From Anaerosphaera multitolerans (lineage in GTDB: Bacteria; Bacillota; Clostridia; Tissierellales; Peptoniphilaceae), in assembly GCF_004006535.1 (NCBI RefSeq), contig NZ_RLIH01000011.1, forward strand, positions 1 to 64,000: 64,000 bases of DNA, in the 5' to 3' direction. The number at the start of each line of letters is the position of its first letter. Position 1 is the stretch's first letter. The position numbers were made by a program, and so were the translations under genes. Shown here piece by piece: positions 25,206 to 34,047 of the stretch. Below the pieces are notes generated by a model. The model did not search any database, was not told the DNA's origin, and saw only the letters and a program-made list of their open reading frames with translations.

Positions 25206-25850
25206 ATGTATTTTAAATATGGGGAAAAGGAATTAAATCATTTAAAGGAAAAAGATAAAAAACTGTCAGATGTTATAGATACAGTGGGATTTATAAGGCG
25301 TGAGGTAGATGAAGATATATTTTCTTCCGTAGTTCACCATATAGTTGGACAGCAAATTTCAACGGCAGCTCAGAGAACTGTTTGGAATAGAATGAAAAAT
25401 TCCCTGGGAGAGATTAATGAAATTACAATTTCAAGTACAAGTGTTGAAGATTTACAAAGCAACGGTATAACTTTTAGAAAAGCCGAGTATATTAAGGACT
25501 TTGCGGAAAAAGTCAGGTTAAAAGAGTTTGATATTGAAAATTTAATTTTTAAAAGTGATGAGGAGATTATAAGTGAGCTTGTTAAGTTAAAGGGTATCGG
25601 TCCTTGGACTGCGGAGATGATTTTGATTTTCGGGCTGCAAAGACCTGATGTTTTAAGTTATGGAGATTTGGCAATAGTAAGAGGTTTGAGAATGCTTTAC
25701 GGTCATAGAGAAGTAACAGAGCAGACTTTTAGAAAATATAAAAAAAGGTATAGTCCCTATGGTAGTGTTGCAAGTTTATACTTATGGGCAGTGGCGGGAG
25801 GAGCAATTCCTGAACTAAAGGACAAGGGGGTTAAGGCAAAGAGTAAATAA
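25206..25850 (+). CDS. DNA-3-methyladenine glycosylase (AlkA-like, HhH-GPD)
   Basis: A 214-residue base-excision repair glycosylase. The helix-hairpin-helix is LVKLKGIGPWTAEMILIF (about residue 136) and the catalytic Asp lies in DLAIVRGL about 20 residues later. IVGQQISTAAQ near residue 45 is typical of this family. It lacks the N-terminal extension of long AlkA, so it is the short form. I prefer ATG 25206 (GAGGTGG 6 nt upstream) to the ATG at 25194, which overlaps the preceding stop. Confidence 0.88.
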   Translation: MYFKYGEKELNHLKEKDKKLSDVIDTVGFIRREVDEDIFSSVVHHIVGQQISTAAQRTVWNRMKNSLGEINEITISSTSVEDLQSNGITFRKAEYIKDFAEKVRLKEFDIENLIFKSDEEIISELVKLKGIGPWTAEMILIFGLQRPDVLSYGDLAIVRGLRMLYGHREVTEQTFRKYKKRYSPYGSVASLYLWAVAGGAIPELKDKGVKAKSK

Positions 25851-25894
25851 TAAAAAATTTTAAAATCTAGTTGTAAAGACAAGTTGGTGTAATA

Positions 25895-26122
25895 ATGAAA
25901 AAAGATGAGTTAATAAAAATATTAAAAGAGAATAAGAACTTACTTGGAAATTTAGATAGAGGTCCATTTTCAATGACTGTCAGTGAAGATAAAAAAAAGT
26001 ATAGTATAACAGTGGTTAAGGAAAATAATTATATAATTTTAAAAGGTTATAGAGTGTTTTTAAATAAATATTTTATACCCGTATTTAAATATTCCTTATT
26101 GAAAAGTGAAATAAATAGTTAA
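25895..26122 (+). CDS. small hypothetical protein
   Basis: A 75-residue basic protein, predicted helical at the N-terminus (KKDELIKILKENKNLLG) followed by beta-type hydrophobic segments. The ribosome site is weak (AAGTTGGTG). No family recognised. It lies between the glycosylase gene and the riboflavin promoter. Confidence 0.45.
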   Translation: MKKDELIKILKENKNLLGNLDRGPFSMTVSEDKKKYSITVVKENNYIILKGYRVFLNKYFIPVFKYSLLKSEINS

Positions 26123-26169
26123 TTAATGATCTCAAATTTTATATGAAAGCACATATTGTTGAGAAAGGG

Positions 26170-26198
26170 TTTACATTAGCCTTATAAAGTGATATATT
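26170..26198 (+). promoter_or_regulatory. promoter of the rib operon
   Basis: TTTACA and TATATT are separated by 17 bp, about 25 bp before the FMN riboswitch. Confidence 0.6.
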
Positions 26199-26222
26199 AT
26201 AATTCAATTGAATATTAATTTA

Positions 26223-26334
26223 ATTTCTTCAGGGCGAGGTGCAATTCCTCACCGGTGGTGATAGTCCACAACTCGAAAGATTGAATCGGTGAAATTCCGA
26301 TACCGACGGTATAGTCCGGATGGGAGGAGAAATA
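26223..26334 (+). ncRNA. FMN riboswitch (RFN element) of the rib operon
   Basis: Conserved segments TTCAGGGCGAGGTGCAATTCC, CACCGGTGGTGATAGTCCAC, GAATCGGTGAAATTCCGAT and ACCGACGGTATAGTCCGGATG lie in order, closed by ATTTCTTC/GGAGAAAT. A terminator follows, so high FMN should stop ribDEBAH transcription. Confidence 0.95.
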
Positions 26335-26387
26335 AGATAAAGCTTAATAATTATTTTTTATTAGGTGTAGTCTTTTTTTGATGCTAG

Positions 26388-26417
26388 TAGAGTTCTGAGG
26401 AGAACTCTATTTTTTTT
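26388..26417 (+). terminator. riboswitch-controlled terminator
   Basis: TAGAGTTCT/AGAACTCTA stem with a GAGG loop and eight T, placed between the aptamer and ribD. Confidence 0.88.
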
Positions 26418-26443
26418 GCCCTTAATTTAAAGGAGTGGATGGA

Positions 26444-27547
26444 TTGGAAAAAGATAAATTATGGATGGAGAAGGCTGTAAATCTTGCCTTAAAAGGTAGG
26501 GGATATACAGGCTCAAATCCCATAGTTGGAGCAGTAATTGTAAAAGAGGGAGAATGTATTGGGAGAGGATATCATAAAAATTTTGGAGGAGACCACGCAG
26601 AGATTGAGGCTTTAAAAGATTGCAGAGAATCTCCGGAGGGAGCGACAATGTACGTTACCTTGGAACCCTGTTGCCATTTTGGTAAGACACCGCCTTGTAC
26701 ACTTGCAATAGAGAAGGCAAAAATTAAAAGAGTAGTAGTGGGCTGTTTAGATCCTAATTCTTTAGTTAGGGGAAAGGGCGTAGAATATTTAAAGAGCAGG
26801 GGAATAGAGGTTACTTTAGATGTTTTAAAGGAAAAGTGTAGCGAGTTGAATAAAGAGTTTCTCTTCTCCATGAGCAAAAAAAGGCCCTATATACTGCTTA
26901 AATCTGCGACCAGTTTAGATGGCAAGATTGCAACTTCAAAGGGAGAATCCAAGTGGATTACAAGTGAGGAGTCAAGAATGGATTCCCATAGGTATAGAGC
27001 TGTATATAATGGGATTTTAGTGGGGATAGGAACTGTTCTTGGTGATAATCCAAGTCTTACTAATAGAAGTGGAGTTGGAGAAAATCCAAATAGAATTGTC
27101 TTGGATTCCAATCTTAAAGTACCTCTTAATGCAAATATATTAAATATTAAAGATAATGCAAAAACTATTATTTTTACTTCGTCTTTGGATATTGAAAAGA
27201 AAAAACTTTTGGAAGCTGGGGGAGCGGAAATTGTAAAGGTAAATAGGGATGAATATGGCGGGTTAAGTATAGTGGAAATTTTAAAGGAACTCTATAAAAG
27301 AGGAATTTACAAGCTGTTAGTTGAAGGAGGCTCTAAGGTCCATGGGAGTTTTCTTAAAAGCGGATTTGTAGACGAAGTGGTTTATTATATTGCGCCTAAG
27401 TTAATAGGTGGCAAAGCAGCGAGGAGTTCCATTGAGGGAATTGGAATAGAAAGTTTAAAGGATGCAATGGAATTGGAATTTTCTTCTGTTGAGAAAGTTG
27501 GACCTGATATAAAACTTGTTGGGAGGAGAAAATGTTTACGGGATTAA
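26444..27547 (+). CDS. ribD: bifunctional diaminohydroxyphosphoribosylaminopyrimidine deaminase/reductase
   Basis: Catalyses the second and third steps of riboflavin synthesis. The N-terminal cytidine-deaminase-like domain (about residues 1-145) has the zinc site HAEIEAL and PCCHFGKTPPC. The C-terminal NADPH-dependent reductase has SLDGKIATSKGESKWIT and LLVEGGSKVHGSFL. The product is 367 residues. I choose TTG 26444 as start because AAGGAGTGG precedes it; the upstream GTG lies within that site. The 3' end overlaps ribE by 16 nt. Confidence 0.94.
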   Translation: MEKDKLWMEKAVNLALKGRGYTGSNPIVGAVIVKEGECIGRGYHKNFGGDHAEIEALKDCRESPEGATMYVTLEPCCHFGKTPPCTLAIEKAKIKRVVVGCLDPNSLVRGKGVEYLKSRGIEVTLDVLKEKCSELNKEFLFSMSKKRPYILLKSATSLDGKIATSKGESKWITSEESRMDSHRYRAVYNGILVGIGTVLGDNPSLTNRSGVGENPNRIVLDSNLKVPLNANILNIKDNAKTIIFTSSLDIEKKKLLEAGGAEIVKVNRDEYGGLSIVEILKELYKRGIYKLLVEGGSKVHGSFLKSGFVDEVVYYIAPKLIGGKAARSSIEGIGIESLKDAMELEFSSVEKVGPDIKLVGRRKCLRD

Positions 27548-28176
27548 TTGAAGAGGTTGGGAAACTTCAAGAGGTTGTGAAGAATGGTAAGGGTTACAGA
27601 ATTAAAGTTCAGTGTAACAAGGTATTGGAGGATATTAAAATCGGCGCCAGCATATCTACTAATGGCATATGTCTAACTGTAGTGGAATATGGAGATAATT
27701 ATTATAAGGCTGATATTATGGATGTTACTGCAAAATTAACCGGTATTCATAGCATAACTCCGGGAAGTCTTATAAATTTGGAGCGAGCCTTACTTCCAAC
27801 AGATAGGTTGGGAGGACATATTTTACAGGGACATGTGGACTGCGGGGGTAGAGTTGAGAGAATAACCTATGGAGATAATCTATTTCTCTTGGAGATTTCT
27901 GTTCCTTCCGAATATGTGAAGTATATAGTTTCAAAGGGTTCAATAGGAGTAAATGGAATTAGTTTAACTGTTGCGGAAATAAGTGGAAATATATTTACGC
28001 TTTCAATTATTCCTGAAACTTTAAGAGAAACAAATTTAAAAGAGTTAAAAGAAGGAGATATCGTAACAGTTGAGTGTGACATTATAGGAAAATATGTGGA
28101 GAAACTCATGGTTCAAGCCGATGATACCAAGGAAAAGGGAATTACTGAGGAGTTTTTAAAGAAATATGATTTTTAG
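27532..28176 (+). CDS. ribE: riboflavin synthase, alpha subunit
   Basis: Converts two 6,7-dimethyl-8-ribityllumazine into riboflavin plus the pyrimidinedione. The 214-residue protein has two lumazine-binding repeats: [10 protein letters not shown] with [11 protein letters not shown] in the first, and [11 protein letters not shown] with [11 protein letters not shown] in the second. The ATG follows GGGAGGAG inside ribD, so translation is coupled. Confidence 0.96.
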   Translation: MFTGLIEEVGKLQEVVKNGKGYRIKVQCNKVLEDIKIGASISTNGICLTVVEYGDNYYKADIMDVTAKLTGIHSITPGSLINLERALLPTDRLGGHILQGHVDCGGRVERITYGDNLFLLEISVPSEYVKYIVSKGSIGVNGISLTVAEISGNIFTLSIIPETLRETNLKELKEGDIVTVECDIIGKYVEKLMVQADDTKEKGITEEFLKKYDF

Positions 28177-28187
28177 GAGGATATAGT

Positions 28188-29393
28188 ATGAATAGGGTTG
28201 TAGAAGCTATTAATGCTTTGAAAAAAGGTGAAATTATATTGGTGGCAGACAATGAAGACAGGGAAAATGAAGGGGACTTAATAGTTGCAGCTGAGTTTGC
28301 CACAACTGAGAACGTAAACTTTATGGCAACTTATGGCAAGGGGTTGATTTGTATGCCTATGAGTGAAAGTTTAGCTCTTCATTTAAATTTAAATCAAATG
28401 GTTAGGAATAATACGGATTCTCACGGTACCGCTTTTACTGTTTCCATTGACCATATTGATACGACTACGGGAATTTCAGCAGTGGAAAGAGGACTTACAG
28501 CTAGAAAAGTAGTTGAAGAGGGAGTAAGGGCGGAAGATTTCAAAAGACCAGGCCATATGTTTCCTTTAGTTGCAAGAGCGGGCGGAGTCTTGGAAAGAAA
28601 CGGACATACAGAGGCAACTGTTGATTTAATGAGATTATCCGGCCTTAAAGAGTGTGGTCTTTGTTGTGAGATTATGGATCATAAGGGAGAGATGATGCGC
28701 GGAAAGGCCTTAAGTGAGTTTGCAAAAGAACATAATTTAGTTTTTATAACAGTTGAGCAGATTCAAGAGTATAGGAAGAATTACGATAATTTAGTAGAGT
28801 GTGTAATAGTGACTCATATGCCTACAAAATTTGGTGATTTTAAAGTATATGGTTATGTTAATAAAATAAACGGTGAACACCACCTGGCGCTGGTAAAAGG
28901 CGATGTTTCAGATGGAAAAGACGTACTTTGCAGAGTTCACTCGGAATGTTTAACCGGAGACTGTTTCGGTTCCCTTCGATGTGATTGTGGAGATCAATTA
29001 CATCAAGCTATGAAACAAATTGAAAAAGAGGGAAGGGGAATTTTACTTTATATGAGACAGGAGGGAAGAGGGATAGGATTGATTAATAAATTAAAGGCTT
29101 ATTCTCTTCAAGACAGCGGTTATGATACAGTTGATGCCAATTTAGCTCTAGGATTTCCTGAAGATGCAAGAGAATACTATATAGGAGCTCAGATACTAAG
29201 TGATTTGGGAGTTCAGGAGCTTAGGCTTCTAACTAATAATCCTGACAAGGTATATCATTTGGAACAGTACGGACTTGCTATTAAGGAAAGAGTACCTATA
29301 GAAATAAAGTCCAACTGTCACGATGAATTTTATTTAAGAACAAAGGCGGAAAGAATGGAACATATTTTGTCGGAATTTAACATGGAAAGGTAG
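28188..29393 (+). CDS. ribBA: bifunctional DHBP synthase / GTP cyclohydrolase II
   Basis: A 401-residue fusion supplying both riboflavin precursors. The N-terminal 3,4-dihydroxy-2-butanone 4-phosphate synthase (about residues 1-200) has [11 protein letters not shown] and HTEATVDL. The C-terminal GTP cyclohydrolase II (about residues 205-400) has the zinc motif [15 protein letters not shown] and RQEGRGIGL. The start follows AGGAGG, 11 nt after ribE. Confidence 0.97.
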   Translation: MNRVVEAINALKKGEIILVADNEDRENEGDLIVAAEFATTENVNFMATYGKGLICMPMSESLALHLNLNQMVRNNTDSHGTAFTVSIDHIDTTTGISAVERGLTARKVVEEGVRAEDFKRPGHMFPLVARAGGVLERNGHTEATVDLMRLSGLKECGLCCEIMDHKGEMMRGKALSEFAKEHNLVFITVEQIQEYRKNYDNLVECVIVTHMPTKFGDFKVYGYVNKINGEHHLALVKGDVSDGKDVLCRVHSECLTGDCFGSLRCDCGDQLHQAMKQIEKEGRGILLYMRQEGRGIGLINKLKAYSLQDSGYDTVDANLALGFPEDAREYYIGAQILSDLGVQELRLLTNNPDKVYHLEQYGLAIKERVPIEIKSNCHDEFYLRTKAERMEHILSEFNMER

Positions 29394-29399
29394 GAAGAA

Positions 29400-29867
29400 A
29401 TGAAAAAATTTGAAGGTAAATTATTATCAGAAGGTAAAAGGTATGCTATAGTGGCAGGTAGATTTAACGAATTTATAACGGGGAAATTGGTATCAGGTGC
29501 TGTTGATGCACTTACAAGGCATGGAGTGGAAGAAGATGAAATAGATATTTGTTGGGTTCCGGGAGCTTTTGAAATTCCTTTAATTGCTAAAAAATGTGCT
29601 TCGCTGGAAAAATATTCGGCTGTAATCTGTCTAGGAGCGGTAATAAGAGGGTCTACTCCTCATTTTGAATATGTAAGTGCCGAAGTTGCAAAGGGTGTAG
29701 CTCAAGTAAGTTTAGCATCTGAAAAGCCTGTGATTTTTGGAGTACTTACTACCGATTCCATAGAGCAGGCCATAGAGCGTGCAGGAACAAAGGCAGGAAA
29801 TAAGGGTTTTGATGCGGCTGTATCTGCCATTGAATGTGTAAATTTAATAGAGGAATTATCTAATTAA
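29400..29867 (+). CDS. ribH: 6,7-dimethyl-8-ribityllumazine synthase
   Basis: A 155-residue protein that condenses the RibA- and RibB-derived precursors to lumazine and typically forms a 60-mer shell around RibE. Signature residues: [31 protein letters not shown]. It lies 6 nt after ribBA and is the last gene of the rib operon. Confidence 0.97.
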   Translation: MKKFEGKLLSEGKRYAIVAGRFNEFITGKLVSGAVDALTRHGVEEDEIDICWVPGAFEIPLIAKKCASLEKYSAVICLGAVIRGSTPHFEYVSAEVAKGVAQVSLASEKPVIFGVLTTDSIEQAIERAGTKAGNKGFDAAVSAIECVNLIEELSN

Positions 29868-29870
29868 CAT

Positions 29871-29896
29871 GACCTCCCTCAGGGGAGGTTTTTTAT
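29871..29896 (+). terminator. rib operon terminator
   Basis: ACCTCCC/GGGAGGT stem with a short loop, followed by six T. Confidence 0.9.
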
Positions 29897-29972
29897 TTAT
29901 TGATGAACTGAAACTCTATATATTATAATGAATTTATATTAGTTTGTAGTAGAAGTTAAAGGGAGGTATAAA

Positions 29973-31181
29973 GTGGATATAGTTGAGAGATTTAAGAGGT
30001 ATGTAAAAGTTGAAACCACGTCAGACGGGAAAAGTGATAGTATTCCCAGCACAAAGGGACAACTTCAATTAGCTAAAATAGTGGCGGAAGATATGAGAGC
30101 CATAGGACTTACTGACGTTGTGGAAGATGAAAAAGGTTATGTCTATGGGACTTTAAAGTCAAATATAGATAAAAAAGTTCCAACTATAGGATTTATTTCG
30201 CATCTTGACACTTCACCTGATATGAGCGGGAAAGGCGTAAAGCCTAGACAGTTTACCTACAAAGGCGGTGACATAAAATTAAATGAAAATTATACTATGA
30301 CCGAAGAAGAATTTCCCTTTTTAAAGGATTTAGTTGGTAAGGAATTAATTACCACTGATGGAAATACGCTTTTAGGAGCTGACAATAAGGCGGGTATTGC
30401 TGAAATATTAGATGCTATGGAGTATTTAATAAATAATCCCGATATAAAACATGGTGAAGTTAGGGTCGGTTTTACACCTGATGAAGAAATCGGAAGGGGT
30501 GCAGATTTTTTTGATGTTGAATATTTTAACTGCGACTTTGCCTATACAATTGATGGAGGTCCGCTGGGAGAATTAGAGTATGAAAATTTTAATGCCGCAT
30601 CTGCAAAAATAGAAATAAGCGGTCAGAATGTCCATCCGGGAACTGCTAAAAATGTAATGGTTAACTCTCTTAGAATAGGGATGGAACTTGAATCTATGTT
30701 GCCTGTAAATGAAAAGCCTGAGTATACTGAAGACTATGAGGGTTTCTTTTTACTAAATGAAATGAGGGGCAATGTGGATTGTACGGAAATGTCCTACATT
30801 ATTAGAGATCACTCAATGGAAAAATTTAAAGCTAAGAAGGAATTGATTCAAAATATAGTGGGTTTTCTAAATTTAAAGTATGGTAATAGAATTGATTTGG
30901 AATTGAAAGACACCTACTACAATATGAGAGAAAAGATAGAACCTCATATGGAAATAGTGGAGTTAGTTAAAAATTCCATGGATGAGTTGGGAATAGAGCC
31001 CTTAATTCAACCTATACGCGGCGGAACTGATGGAGCAAGACTTTCCTATATGGGTCTTCCTACACCTAATATTTTTACAGGAGGATATAATTTTCACGGT
31101 AGATTTGAACTGATACCTGTTGAGTCTATGCGGTTAGCATCAAAACTAATAGTCAGAATTATAGAAAACAATATAAAGTAA
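29973..31181 (+). CDS. pepT: peptidase T (aminotripeptidase)
   Basis: A 402-residue M20B metallopeptidase that removes N-terminal residues from tripeptides in the cytoplasm. HLDTSPDMSGKGVKP holds the first zinc His, GADNKAGIAEI the bridging Asp, and DEEIGRGADFFD the catalytic Glu. The C-terminal GGYNFHGRFE holds the last His. The GTG start follows GGGAGG. Single-gene transcript. Confidence 0.95.
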   Translation: MDIVERFKRYVKVETTSDGKSDSIPSTKGQLQLAKIVAEDMRAIGLTDVVEDEKGYVYGTLKSNIDKKVPTIGFISHLDTSPDMSGKGVKPRQFTYKGGDIKLNENYTMTEEEFPFLKDLVGKELITTDGNTLLGADNKAGIAEILDAMEYLINNPDIKHGEVRVGFTPDEEIGRGADFFDVEYFNCDFAYTIDGGPLGELEYENFNAASAKIEISGQNVHPGTAKNVMVNSLRIGMELESMLPVNEKPEYTEDYEGFFLLNEMRGNVDCTEMSYIIRDHSMEKFKAKKELIQNIVGFLNLKYGNRIDLELKDTYYNMREKIEPHMEIVELVKNSMDELGIEPLIQPIRGGTDGARLSYMGLPTPNIFTGGYNFHGRFELIPVESMRLASKLIVRIIENNIK

Positions 31182-31190
31182 AATCAATTG

Positions 31191-31217
31191 AGGAATTACT
31201 TCGGTAGTTCCTTTTTT
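31191..31217 (+). terminator. pepT terminator
   Basis: AGGAATTAC/GTAGTTCCT stem with a stable TTCG loop and a T-run. Confidence 0.88.
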
Positions 31218-31231
31218 ATTTTAAAAATATG

Positions 31232-31260
31232 TTGACAGATATATAGGTAATGCATATAAT
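31232..31260 (+). promoter_or_regulatory. consensus promoter of the GntR-ABC operon
   Basis: Perfect TTGACA and TATAAT are separated by 17 bp. A palindromic operator begins 2 bp after the -10 box, so a bound repressor would cover the transcription start. Confidence 0.85.
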
Positions 31261-31261
31261 G

Positions 31262-31280
31262 TGTATATACAGTATATACA
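31262..31280. promoter_or_regulatory. palindromic operator (9-1-9) for the YtrA-type regulator
   Basis: TGTATATAC-A-GTATATACA is a perfect inverted repeat directly downstream of the -10 box and 14 nt before the regulator's ATG. The position is that of a classical autorepression operator. Confidence 0.75.
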
Positions 31281-31293
31281 GTGGGTGAAAATA

Positions 31294-31668
31294 ATGAATA
31301 TAATCATATCGAATTCGAGTGAAGTACCAATTTATGAACAAATAAAAAATCAAATAAAAAATATGATAATGAGTGGTGAATTGAAAAGTGGAGATGCTTT
31401 GCCGGGAATGAGAAGTCTTGCAAAGGATTTAAAAATTTCCGTTATTACTACTAAAAGAGCCTATAATGACCTTGAGGCTGAGGGATTTATCTATACGGCT
31501 CAGGGTAAAGGATCCTTCGTATCAACAATGAACAGCGAAATGATAAAAGAGGAAATTTTAAAAAAAATAGAAGGTAAATTAAATGAAGCAGTAGATTTAT
31601 CTTTAAGCGCGGGAATTTCTTTAGAGGAGTTAATTGATATTTTAAGTTTGATTTATAGAGGTGAATAG
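31294..31668 (+). CDS. GntR-family regulator, YtrA subfamily
   Basis: A 124-residue repressor. The winged helix-turn-helix (about residues 10-75) has PIYEQIKNQIKNMI, LPGMRSLAKDLKIS and GKGSFVS. The short C-terminal helical part is characteristic of YtrA-type regulators that control ABC exporters. I start at the ATG behind GGGTGA; the upstream in-frame codons lie in the operator. It is directly followed by the ABC genes. Confidence 0.92.
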   Translation: MNIIISNSSEVPIYEQIKNQIKNMIMSGELKSGDALPGMRSLAKDLKISVITTKRAYNDLEAEGFIYTAQGKGSFVSTMNSEMIKEEILKKIEGKLNEAVDLSLSAGISLEELIDILSLIYRGE

Positions 31669-31669
31669 A

Positions 31670-32542
31670 ATGAAGGCAATAAATGCAATAAATGCAATAA
31701 ATGCAATAGAAGTTAAAAATTTATATAAAAGCTACGGAGACTTTAAGCTGGAGAATGTTTCCTTTAATGTGGAGAAGGGAACTATAATGGGTTTAATTGG
31801 TGAAAACGGAGCGGGCAAGACCACAATTATAAAAGCGATTTTATCAATGATTAAATATGAGGGTGATATTAAAGTACTGGGCGGAGAAATTAACGAGGAG
31901 ATTAAACAGGATATTGGAGTTGTTTTTGACGATGCCTTTCTAAGTAATTACTTGACTATAAAAGAAATTGGAAGGGTACTTTCAGGTATCTATAGAAACT
32001 GGGATGAAGAATATTTTAACTATATTGTAGAAAAATTTAATCTTCCTCAAGATAAAATATTAAACAAGTATTCCAAGGGAATGAAAGTTAAGGCAAAGAT
32101 AGCCTGTGCTCTTGCAAGCAGACCTAAGTTATTAATCTTAGATGAGCCGACCTCAGGTTTGGATCCTGTAATTCGAGATGAAATCTTGGAAATCTTTTAC
32201 GAATTTATAGAAGATGAAGAACATACTATCTTAATTTCTTCTCATATAACTTCAGATTTGGAAAAAATTGCCGATTACATTACCTTTATTGACAATGGTA
32301 AGATTCTCTTAAGCAAAGAAAAGGACGAATTATTGGAAAATTATGGAATTTTAAAATGTTCTGAAGATGAACTTAAAGAAGTAGACAGCTCCTTTGTAGA
32401 GAGAGTTAAGAGAGAAAAATACAGTGTGGAAGCTTTAATTAATAATAAGGATAGTTTTAAAATTAAGTATCCCAATGCAATTGTAGATAGAGTTAGCTTA
32501 GATGAAATAATGGTCTTCTATATAAAGGGCGTGGTATTGTGA
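31670..32542 (+). CDS. ABC transporter ATP-binding protein (YtrB-like)
   Basis: A 290-residue ATPase. Walker A is GENGAGKTT, the signature region is KYSKGMKVKAKIACAL, Walker B is LLILDEPTSGLDP and the switch His is SSHIT. It energises an exporter formed by the following permeases. Its first residues are encoded by a 9-bp tandem repeat. The ATG starts 1 nt after the regulator stop, behind AGAGGTGA. Confidence 0.93.
   Translation: MKAINAINAINAIEVKNLYKSYGDFKLENVSFNVEKGTIMGLIGENGAGKTTIIKAILSMIKYEGDIKVLGGEINEEIKQDIGVVFDDAFLSNYLTIKEIGRVLSGIYRNWDEEYFNYIVEKFNLPQDKILNKYSKGMKVKAKIACALASRPKLLILDEPTSGLDPVIRDEILEIFYEFIEDEEHTILISSHITSDLEKIADYITFIDNGKILLSKEKDELLENYGILKCSEDELKEVDSSFVERVKREKYSVEALINNKDSFKIKYPNAIVDRVSLDEIMVFYIKGVVL
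31676..31708 (+). repeat. 9-bp microsatellite at the 5' end of the ABC ATPase gene
   Basis: GCAATAAAT is repeated three times plus GCAATA, coding Ala-Ile-Asn repeats at residues 3-13. Copy-number change would stay in frame. Confidence 0.9.
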
Positions 32543-33183
32543 AAGCTTTACTTTTAAAAGATATTTACTTGTTAAAGAATAATTGGAAGGGATTTATGAT
32601 TCCTATAGTGATAGGATTTATGCCGGTTTTGTTTAATATTTTAACTGTGAATTTCAATGAATATGCAGCAAGTATATTTAAAAGCATTTTCATATTTGCA
32701 ATCTTCTATACTTCCTATGCATCAATATACTATGATGATGAAAGCAAATTTTTGGACTATGTAAGAGTAACTCCTGCCGGAACTGCCGAATATGTAAAGA
32801 GTAAGTATCTACTTTCTCTATTTGTCTACTTGATTCTATTTTTATTTCTAATTTTAATGAGTTTAGCAGATATGGATATTATATCGGCGATTTATACTTC
32901 TTTATTGAGTACAGCAGCTTTATCAATATTCGGCTTTATTACTCTGACACTGATATTTAAGTTCGGGGTTAAGAACGTTACTCAATTAATTTATATACTT
33001 TTTTTCAGCATAGTTTTAATCTACACCTTTGTAAATATGAAAGGATTTACGACTTTAAATATAATAGAATCTATTAAAAATTTTAATATATATGTAACGG
33101 TTTCAATTTTAATTTTAAGCGTATTGACTTTTTTTAGTTGTCAAAAACTGTCAATAAAAATTTTGGAAGAAAGTAAGGGATGA
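32539..33183 (+). CDS. ABC-2 type permease subunit
   Basis: A 214-residue membrane protein with about six hydrophobic spans. Its GTG start overlaps the stop of the ATPase gene by 4 nt. The N-terminus MKALLLKDIYLLKNNWKG is the typical opening of ABC-2 family permeases. It partners the upstream ATPase. Confidence 0.82.
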   Translation: MKALLLKDIYLLKNNWKGFMIPIVIGFMPVLFNILTVNFNEYAASIFKSIFIFAIFYTSYASIYYDDESKFLDYVRVTPAGTAEYVKSKYLLSLFVYLILFLFLILMSLADMDIISAIYTSLLSTAALSIFGFITLTLIFKFGVKNVTQLIYILFFSIVLIYTFVNMKGFTTLNIIESIKNFNIYVTVSILILSVLTFFSCQKLSIKILEESKG

Positions 33184-33821
33184 AAATGATTAAATCACTA
33201 ATATATAAAGACTTTAAAAATATTATAAATGCCTCAAAGGGTAGTAGTATCTACTATGTATTTTTAGTAGTAGTGTATCTTGGTTTTTTAATTTTAGGTG
33301 ACAGTGGCCAGGGTTCAATGATATTAAATATATTTCTCTTTAGTTTTTTTTCAAGAATATCCAGTTTAGAAGGAGAAAGTCAGGGAGAAAGTTATTTAAG
33401 CGCGGCACCGCTAAAAAAAACTACTATAGTGAATTCCAAATTTATGATAATGGCATTTATGGGAGTTTTCGCTCTCATAGTTAACAGTATATTTTTTTTA
33501 ATCTTAAAAAATTTTAGAAATTACGGTTTAGATGATTATATAGCTATAATTATAAGTCAAATTACCATAACAACTATTTATTCCTTATACTTTCCGATTT
33601 TATTTAAGTATGGATATAAGAAAAGTGCTGTTCCTTTTATAGTGATAGTATTTTCAGTAGTGGGAGTTATAGTTTTGGGAGTAATGGGATTTATTAAATT
33701 ATTTCCAAATATCAAGCCAAACGATTTTATGATTTTATCAGCTTTGTTAGTTTTATGTTTAGCAGTATTAGCGGGTTCTTATTTATCATCAATAAAAATA
33801 TTGGAAGCTAAAGAATATTAG
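33180..33821 (+). CDS. ABC-2 type permease subunit
   Basis: A 213-residue membrane protein with about six spans, starting MKMIKSLIYKDFKNI. ESYLSAAPLKKTTIVNSKF is a cytoplasmic loop also seen in the permease at 34048 (ESYLSILPVKHSKIVLSKF), so the two are paralogues. It overlaps the preceding gene by 4 nt. Confidence 0.8.
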   Translation: MKMIKSLIYKDFKNIINASKGSSIYYVFLVVVYLGFLILGDSGQGSMILNIFLFSFFSRISSLEGESQGESYLSAAPLKKTTIVNSKFMIMAFMGVFALIVNSIFFLILKNFRNYGLDDYIAIIISQITITTIYSLYFPILFKYGYKKSAVPFIVIVFSVVGVIVLGVMGFIKLFPNIKPNDFMILSALLVLCLAVLAGSYLSSIKILEAKEY

Positions 33822-33979
33822 GAATAACAAAGTCTTAAGTTGAGAGATAGGATATTTAAGCTCTAGAAGTAATTTTTAATAATAGAAAACCATAAGATAT
33901 TTAATAACTCAAAAACAGCAGGTAGGAGTTTTTCAATATGGATATATTTATTTTTGTAGTTTTTTAGGAAATAAAAATA

Positions 33980-34022
33980 AGATCTATAGTATTATAAGTT
34001 TTACTTATAATACTATAGATCT
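33980..34022. repeat. perfect 19-bp inverted repeat
   Basis: AGATCTATAGTATTATAAG is followed by a 5-nt loop and its exact complement. No U-run follows on the plus strand. It lies in the 226-bp gap before the last permease gene and is unexplained. Confidence 0.85.
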
Positions 34023-34047
34023 AGAGTTGAACAAAGAGGGAGATTAT

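Noticed and set aside
33980-34022. Inverted repeat considered as an ordinary terminator
   Set aside because: No U-run follows on the plus strand, and there is no minus-strand gene for it to terminate; kept as an unexplained repeat instead.
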